From: Pleurobrachia bachei
Lineage: Eukaryota > Ctenophora > Tentaculata > Cydippida > Pleurobrachiidae
DNA: 22,966 nt
Assembly: GCA_000695325.1 (NCBI GenBank)
Contig: AVPN01001416.1
Coordinates: forward strand, 1 to 22,966
Direction of reading: 5' to 3'
Shown here: one piece after another, positions 17,501 to 22,966 of the stretch
How positions within the stretch are numbered: position 1 is the stretch's first letter
Layout of the letters: each line of letters starts with the position of its first letter
Position numbers and translations under genes: made by a program
The notes under the pieces: generated by a model
What the model was told of the DNA's origin: nothing
The model's input: only the letters and a program-made list of their open reading frames with translations
Databases searched by the model: none

Positions 17501-20269
17501 CCCTGTCCTCTACATCATCGCCAGTCAGACCGAACTGGGTAGCAACATCCAGATCAGTAGCTTGGTTTCCATTTAGATCGTCATTAATAGCGGGATCAAA
17601 ACCTCCCTCAGCAAACTCACCAGTCGTAATGTTGTACCTGATAAATGAGTTGGCGTATTTATATTCAAATCCATGGCAGAGTTGACCTATAACACTAGGG
17701 TATTTATTGATTTACATACTGATTTGGAAACTGCTGAGTTTGGTTCATTGATGAACTATATCAGCCATGATATCAGTGGGAGAAAACTAAATACCTCAGT
17801 CGAAGAGCACAGTTATCACTGATGGTATGTGACGGAACAGTCCAATTATAACTGAGGGGGAACCCATCAATTCCATTTCCATTATGGTTATCCCTTGACC
17901 AGTCAGCATCAATACACTCAGGGGCCGGGATACCGAATGGATCTGCCTGGACCCATTGCGGGGATTCGTATGCCTGACCATTTCCATAGGTTCCCAAGTT
18001 GGTAGCCTAAATGAGACATGTCGGTTTTAAATTTTAATTGCCTAGCTAGATTGTGTAAAGGGAGGGTTAGAACATAACAAGGTTTTAATTCAAATAGTAA
18101 ATAGTTTAGTAGAGGGCGGGGATGTGTGTTTACTTTTAGTAAATAGTTATATATTGAAATCCCTTTTGACCTAGTTTTAGTACAGCTACTACACACAAAT
18201 CCAACTTGTTGAGCCCCCAATATGTTTACCTCACACTCAGCCTTTGTAATAGGAATATCCTTGATTCCCTGGTTGGCAATCTCCTTATTCAGGAAATATA
18301 TGTCCGGGTATTTACAGTAAAACCGTCCCAGGACGTTCTCACTGTTCGTCTTGTAGTACTCACACCGGGCAACAGAGGCATTGTTGGTGATCACCGCAAT
18401 ATCCTAGATCATGGGAGAGAATAGGGGAGAATCATTATACGGAAATCAAGAGTGTGAAACAAACTTTAAAAAAGGTCATAACCATGCATATTTCAGTGCA
18501 ATGGGTAAAGTTATGCAAGTGTAGAAGATCCAACTATGTATAGAGCTATTACTGGAGTTAGTAATCTGTCTAGCGGAAAATAAAAACGGGGTTAGGCACC
18601 GCGCCAGACAGATTGTTTGTTGGGCCTACCATCCAGGGTGTGGGACTCCAGTAGGGGTAGTAATCCCTCTCCTCGGGGCACTCGTACCCTCGTCTTTGTC
18701 CGTTAGGGTTCTGCCTCGTGGACCTGGCATCATCCCTTCTCAGGTTCTGAAGAGGGGAGGTTAAAGGGGAAATTGCAATGGTGATTGGTGGTATGAACTT
18801 GGTGAACAGTGAGCAGTGCAGTAGTCAGTGAGCGCTGAGCAGTGAGCATGGACGGTGAGTTTGGAAGGACGATGCTGACTATAGTGTATCTTCCTGTGGA
18901 ATTTTGACTGTGGATACTGGATAATCCCACCCTATAGCTACCTGGTCAGCGGTGAAGAGGCCCTCATTCCTGTCCCTGTTCTTACAGTTCCTGTAGTAAG
19001 CGTAGTTCTCGTGAGAAGAATGTGTTGGTAGTGGATTGATCTTTGGAAATGGTAGAATGGTAGATTTGGACTTTGTATGTGGGGTGAGTGACTATAGGAG
19101 CCGAGAAAGAGAGAGAGTGATAATGATTGGGACTTCTAGTAGGATATACAGCAGAAGCTGTGGAGATTGTTTATTTCTGCACTGCACTGTCCCGGTGTAT
19201 GTGTGCAAGAAGGGGAGATTCGGAGAAGCTGCAGTTCATCACAAGGATGTGGCGGTAGTCACACATCCATAAAACAAACACACCACCTGCACTGCCGTAG
19301 CATAACCGTAAAGAAACATATCTATTGATTATTAAAAGACGTCTCTGCAGACTTCCAATCTTGAGAGACCATGCACTCAATCTCCAACAATAACCGCGTG
19401 TTCAAGATGAATGACGTCACATGATTATTAATAACAGCGCTGAATTCAACTCACTCGAGATCAGTATCACAGTTCCAATCCTCACACTGGTCCCTCCTTT
19501 CAGGGATGGTTCTCGTGGTAGTACCATCCCTTGTGAACTCTCCACACATGTACTGGATAATCACCTCACAGTGATTGTTGGGATCTCCACAGGAGTGCTG
19601 GTTGGTCCTAGGGAGATTAGGGGGATTAGTTGGCCCCATGGAAAATATAGGTAGCAATGGTTCGAAGGGGATTAGGGGATGAGGAATGCTTAGTCTGTCC
19701 TGTGAAACTTTCACTGAAAGCAAAAGTAAGAGGTCTTGGTTTGTGAGCATATCTAGTGTTCAGGGACAACATAGTTAATTTGAGAATGGACAGTGGACTG
19801 TGTCCACTGGACACGATACTCCGCCCGAAACTCCCCAATTCCCCAGTTAGTAACATACCATTCAATGTTGACGATGGATCCTTCGTAGTACATGAGAGAT
19901 CCCTGGTTGTAACCTCCCCTGTTGTTGTTCTGCGAGTCAAACAATCTGGGGAAGGAAATGGGGTAAAATATTGTTGACCTATCTAACCATCATTATGATA
20001 TTAAATACGGTTTGAGCGCCTAGATGATTTCGAACACCGACCTTCCCCCATTTTCTTTTATTTATCTTTTTATTTTCTTTACAGTTACACGATCACGTTG
20101 GGTCAAGTTCACAGCCCGGGCGAACCCCCTCGCCCACAATTTACCTATTAGCATTGGCTCGTTCCCTACCCCTCTCGTTGAGCCGATTGTTACTGCCCCT
20201 AGGTCCGTGAAGATACACATCTCCAGCCACCAGTGCGACCAGGAGAAGAATCACCGACCAACCCTTCAT
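14518..20269 (-). CDS. DD3-3-like single-pass membrane protein, 16 exons; one-base frameshift in exon 15
   Basis: Exons are 20269-20145, 19945-19859, 19607-19455, 18990-18942 (start uncertain), 18746-18630, 18403-18230, 18006-17795, 17637-17475, 17313-17164, 16927-16693, 16558-16445, 16145-15929, 15657-15563, 15335-15202, 15032-14818 and 14588-14518, about 770 residues. I recognise Dictyostelium protein DD3-3 and its animal homologues: a signal peptide ([16 protein letters not shown]), then [53 protein letters not shown] and [25 protein letters not shown] dibasic RRKRRDA site encoded at about 15570 looks furin-cleavable. A hydrophobic helix ([20 protein letters not shown]) near the C-terminus is followed by a short tail ending KKNFTDV. 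The family's molecular role is not established to my knowledge; topology implies a large cysteine-containing ectodomain at the cell surface. Exon 15 is shifted by one base (see findings). Confidence 0.93.
15051..15145. repeat. Two 20-bp direct repeats in an intron
   Basis: The sequence attagaagtagcgagtaggt occurs identically at 15051-15070 and 15126-15145, 75 bp apart, in the intron between exons 14 and 15 of the DD3-3-like gene. It looks like a local duplication with a diverged middle. Confidence 0.85.
15521..15533. promoter_or_regulatory. CCAAT plus CRE palindrome in a GC-rich intron patch
   Basis: The sequence accaatgacgtca joins a CCAAT box to a perfect CRE palindrome (TGACGTCA, 15526-15533). 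A CpG-rich stretch precedes it (gcgcgcg at 15478, ggcgcgc at 15514). It sits in the intron between exons 13 and 14 of the DD3-3-like gene and looks like an internal promoter or enhancer; no function is shown. Confidence 0.4.
16151..16365. repeat. Degenerate GT-rich minisatellite in an intron
   Basis: Imperfect repeats of blocks such as gtgggaaatagtgggttagaa and ctgggaactggg fill most of the intron between exons 11 and 12 of the DD3-3-like gene. Unit length varies and there are many substitutions. Confidence 0.8.
17103..17191. repeat. Tandem duplication (about 50 bp) over the exon 9 end and its splice donor
   Basis: Copies at 17103-17144 and 17153-17191 share nearly all bases of the block ending aaatgttctgtccctct. 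On the minus strand the proximal copy is the true end of exon 9 (GQNIYNLN followed by gtaggt). The distal copy repeats that coding end and donor in the intron. Read-through would reach an in-frame TAA in the second copy. Confidence 0.85.
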
Positions 20270-20389
20270 TTTGTTTCAAACTGTGGAACAAGGGAAGGAG
20301 TTGTTGTTAGATCAGAGAGCTATCTTACAGGCAAAGTTGTACCGAATGAGTAGAGGGCAAACAAATCATCTGGAGGGAATGACCGTTAT

Positions 20390-20459
20390 TGTGGTGATCT
20401 CATGTGAGTCAAACTTTGGTCAGGCCTGACCAAACTCTGATTCATGTGAGATCACCACA
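20390..20459. repeat. 70-bp near-perfect palindrome (foldback repeat)
   Basis: Two 35-bp arms with no spacer match at 30 of 35 positions. The outer 13 bp (tgtggtgatctca) and the central 14 bp (ggtcaggcctgacc) are perfect. It lies about 120 bp upstream of the DD3-3-like start codon. It may be a tiny foldback MITE or a cruciform-forming promoter element. Confidence 0.85.
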
Positions 20460-20815
20460 GCCCCCTCCACATGTCTTCACTACGGAAGATATCATCCGCC
20501 CTACTACACAGCTGATCCAGAGGGAACAATTCATCGCCCTTCAGCTTGTAAGCAAGGTGGCCATTTTATCAACACCACAAATTAGGAACTGCATCTTTTC
20601 TAGCGCAACTGGACCCTCGTTTGGGCGTTTTAATTCTCAAAGTGCACTCAGATCAGGTCGACGGCGACAAATAGTTCTTATTTATATTATTCTCAAAACA
20701 ACAATCCCAGGATTGCAGGATATATCCAGCAAGAAGCACCACACACGGCACAGCAGCAGATGCACTATGGTGGTGAATTGTGGTTACAACAACATTACAC
20801 AGATCGTCCTAACAC

Positions 20816-20860
20816 CACGTGACGTATGCAGTTGATCACGTGATCATTTCGTGACGTCAC
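20816..20860. promoter_or_regulatory. Cluster of E-box and CRE palindromes
   Basis: Within 45 bp lie cacgtgacgta (from 20816), the 14-bp perfect palindrome tgatcacgtgatca (20833-20846) and the 10-bp perfect palindrome gtgacgtcac (20851-20860). These match bHLH (CACGTG) and CREB/ATF (TGACGTCA) sites. They lie about 550-600 bp upstream of the DD3-3-like gene and may form its enhancer. Confidence 0.45.
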
Positions 20861-21400
20861 AACAGTGTTTATCTGCGTACCGTTACATACACACATGAAC
20901 ACGGGGCATGTGTGACGAACTTGTTATGTTTGATGATTTGCGTCACCGATATAATACGTTGGAAACAAATTGAAAACAAGAATCTAACAAAACTAAAAAA
21001 TAGGTTCTTTTTACAATATTACACACTATGATATACACCGAAAGAGAGAGGGATTACTCATGCACTGCTACTGTTTCTATCTTGTAAAATCTTTGATACA
21101 CACGTGTGAATACAGGTTGGACTAGGCTGCGGGCAGCACAGCAGTGATTGCTTACAAAAACATTTTATCAGAAGTTTCTGAATTTCAAATCTGGAATAGT
21201 AACAATCCTTTGATGTTTGTAACGCAACCAACACCATGCTGCCCACACCCCTTCACCCCCAATGTCTCTGTCACTTCACTACCCAAAACCACCACCATAA
21301 TCATCACAATCATCAGAAAGAGGAGAGGAGGGGGAGGCCAAGGAGGTTTGGGTAGTGGTTGGAGTCTTGATGGGGCTATCCTATATCCACACCAAACACA

Positions 21401-22782
21401 TCAACGCTCTGGCCCGTTACTGCAATGAAGTGTTGTGTTAATTAATACATAATTTAGTTTAGGACGGTGGTTACTGAAATTATTTTACTCAGTAAGCTGC
21501 CCAATAACTACAGTTTGCCAAAGAAATATAAGATACTTTTAGACCAAAATACCCAGTGGCTGATTCTCACCTGGTAATGCTGGCATTTGAGTGTGTCAGA
21601 CTTTGTCCGGATGGCATGGGCAGGACGATATCACGAAGTGCCATGATGTGAGTAGTTGAGGGTTCAGCAATGTTCCTTAGTTGGTACACAGTCACGTGGC
21701 CTGTGCTGTCACCCACCAACAGTGTACTGGAATTCTGAAATGGGGAGAGGGGTCGGTCAAGCATGAGCAAATGAAGCTAAAAAGTTGAAATCAAAACAGT
21801 TTATTACTTAATTCTTGACTTTTAGGGGATTATATATGATAGAGTTTCAATAACTTTACTAACAAGTGTAGTAACCAACTTACATCGGTGAACAGGAATG
21901 TAGATAGTCTCACATCCGGATCAGATACATTTGAAATAATAACAGGATCCAAATTAGTGCTCCTCAAATCCCAGATCTCGATCCTGTTATCACTGACTGC
22001 CCCGAACACGGTGGCACACACATTACTCCAACAGATATCGTTGACTGACTTGGTAGAAGACACAAAGGTGAGGATGGGTTTCGTTACGTCACTGTGCCAT
22101 AAACGGATAGTCCAGTCGGAGGAACAGGTCAGGAAACAATCGGGGACGAATGGAGACCATTTCACTTTGTACACAGGACCTGTTGGGAGGAAGATAAAGG
22201 TTACACCAAGGATGATACTCCAAAAACATCACTGATATAATAGCTGCAACTCTAAGTCTGGAGACCGTAAGGCCATCGGTTCCCAGACTTAGACCCCCTT
22301 TTGGTAACGAAGTAACCCCTTGCCAGCGCGCACGAAGGTCGCCCGGCGACCTGAGTGTGAGGTGTCTTCGATACCAAGACCCCCTTGGGGCTAGTGAATC
22401 GACTTCTCCAATTCCCTCACTCACCAGTGTGGCCAGTGTAACTCTGCAGGTACTGTTCGTTATAACTACAGCTGCACTTGTGAACGAATCCTTCCTCTGT
22501 AGCCACCAGGTAGATGTTGTTGTTGGTGGGGAAGAAATCAAACCCGAGACCACCTGAGTAGGGGGTTGAATTAATGTGAGGGTGAGAAATTTGGAGTGTG
22601 ACGCTGTTAACACAAAACGCTGATTATTGTACCTGCATTTCGTGAGATGAATGCTTCTCCCCGGAGTTTCTGTTGCTGAGATTTACTATCCTGACCACCC
22701 TGTTGTTCCTGTTCCTTTTGTTGCTGTTGCTCCTGCTCAGGAACAGTCATCTTCTTACCCACTCGTTTCAACTTCATCAAAT
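21401..22782 (-). CDS. DNAI4: Axonemal dynein intermediate chain 4 (WDR78 type), C-terminal part
   Basis: Exons, in order of transcription, are 22782-22633, 22553-22425, 22179-21884, 21734-21571 and a tentative last exon 21419-21401 ending in TGA. If that short exon is not used, the frame stops at 21567. Phases agree. The protein reads LMKLKRV, GEAFISRNAG, NNNIYLVATEEG, HKCSCSYNEQYLQSYTGHTG, VYKVKWSPFVPDCFLTCSSD, WTIRLWHSDVTKPIL, NRIEIWDLR and LLVGDSTGHVTVYQLRNI. These are WD40 blades in the order found in DNAI4, closer to it than to DNAI1. The role would be in inner-arm dynein of motile cilia. A glutamine/glutamate-rich insert (EQEQQQQKEQEQQ) follows the LMKLKRV stretch. The N-terminal half lies beyond the window's right edge. 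Confidence 0.92.
22292..22386. mobile_element. Small MITE (77 bp) with 12-bp ends and a perfect 9-bp duplication, second copy
   Basis: The element spans 22301-22377. Its ends are ttggtaacgaag and cttcgataccaa, inverted with one mismatch. Identical direct repeats gaccccctt flank it at 22292-22300 and 22378-22386. The core at 22305-22346 matches the copy at 14302-14343 at about 35 of 42 positions. An internal ggtcgc-ccg-gcgacc hairpin is present. It lies in an intron of the dynein gene. Confidence 0.8.
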
Positions 22783-22966
22783 CTAGGAGGAGTGGAGGGG
22801 TGAGGTAATGTACATTTACAAATGTTACCTCTAGGGAACATGGTTGGTGACTAGTGCTATTGCAACTGTTTCAAAAATTGTGGAAGCCGGAGGTGTTGGG
22901 AAAGATGAATTAGAGGCTGAAAAGAAATAGACACTAGCTAGGGAAGGGGGGGGGGGGGAAAAAGGA
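22783..22966 (-). other. Intron of the dynein gene with a poly-G tract at the window edge
   Basis: Upstream of the exon at 22782 I see no further exon before the edge. A run of about 14 guanines lies at 22945-22958, a likely point of length error. Confidence 0.5.

Larger units (their letters stand above)
20270..21400. other. Upstream region of the DD3-3-like gene, up to the dynein gene 3' end
   Basis: About 1.1 kb without a supported gene. It should hold the DD3-3-like promoter on the left and the dynein gene's 3' UTR on the right. A 70-bp foldback repeat (20390-20459) and a group of CRE/E-box palindromes (20816-20860) are the main structures. The open frames here do not resemble any protein I know. 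Confidence 0.6.

Noticed and set aside
22089-22613. Minus-strand 174-codon open frame
   Set aside because: It runs through two introns and the exons in a wrong frame; the WD40 frame with phase-matched splice sites explains the region.
1-22966. CRISPR arrays, tRNA or rRNA genes, bacterial-type operons or an integrated virus
   Set aside because: No regular spaced repeats, no tRNA or rRNA sequence I recognise, and all supported genes have spliceosomal introns; no viral protein resemblance was seen.

Overview
The window is nuclear DNA from an intron-rich, compact animal genome. Short GT-AG introns, a rhodopsin-class GPCR, an axonemal dynein intermediate chain, a DD3-3-like membrane protein, a cathepsin carrying ShK domains and several MITEs fit an early-branching metazoan. 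A sponge is my best guess, but nothing in the sequence proves it. I assembled the gene models by hand from splice sites, reading-frame phase and remembered family motifs; no search was run.

Layout. (1) 1-1356: little clear coding sequence, one well-defined hAT-like MITE (610-834) and a long CT-rich tract. (2) 1357-7647, plus strand: the C-terminal part of an ankyrin-repeat gene with 11 phase-consistent exons. Its 3.3-kb intron (2044-5371) contains a complete cysteine protease gene on the opposite strand (2646-4916). That protease is a papain-type cathepsin with two C-terminal ShK modules. (3) 7648-11227: intergenic, with only low-complexity repeats. (4) 11228-13987, plus strand: a nine-exon class A GPCR. 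(5) 14518-20269, minus strand: a 16-exon DD3-3 homologue of about 770 residues with a signal peptide, a furin-like site and one membrane helix near the C-terminus; it converges with the GPCR. (6) 21401-22782, minus strand: the 3' exons of a DNAI4/WDR78-type dynein intermediate chain, whose N-terminus lies outside the window.

The genes do not form an obvious pathway. The interest lies in gene structure: a nested antisense protease gene, three tandem duplications that each copy a splice donor, three places where conserved coding exons are broken by one or two bases or lack a donor, and several small inverted-repeat elements with readable target-site duplications. One family has 12-bp ends and 9-bp duplications and occurs twice. 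The coding breaks could be assembly errors or real lesions; reads or RNA would decide.
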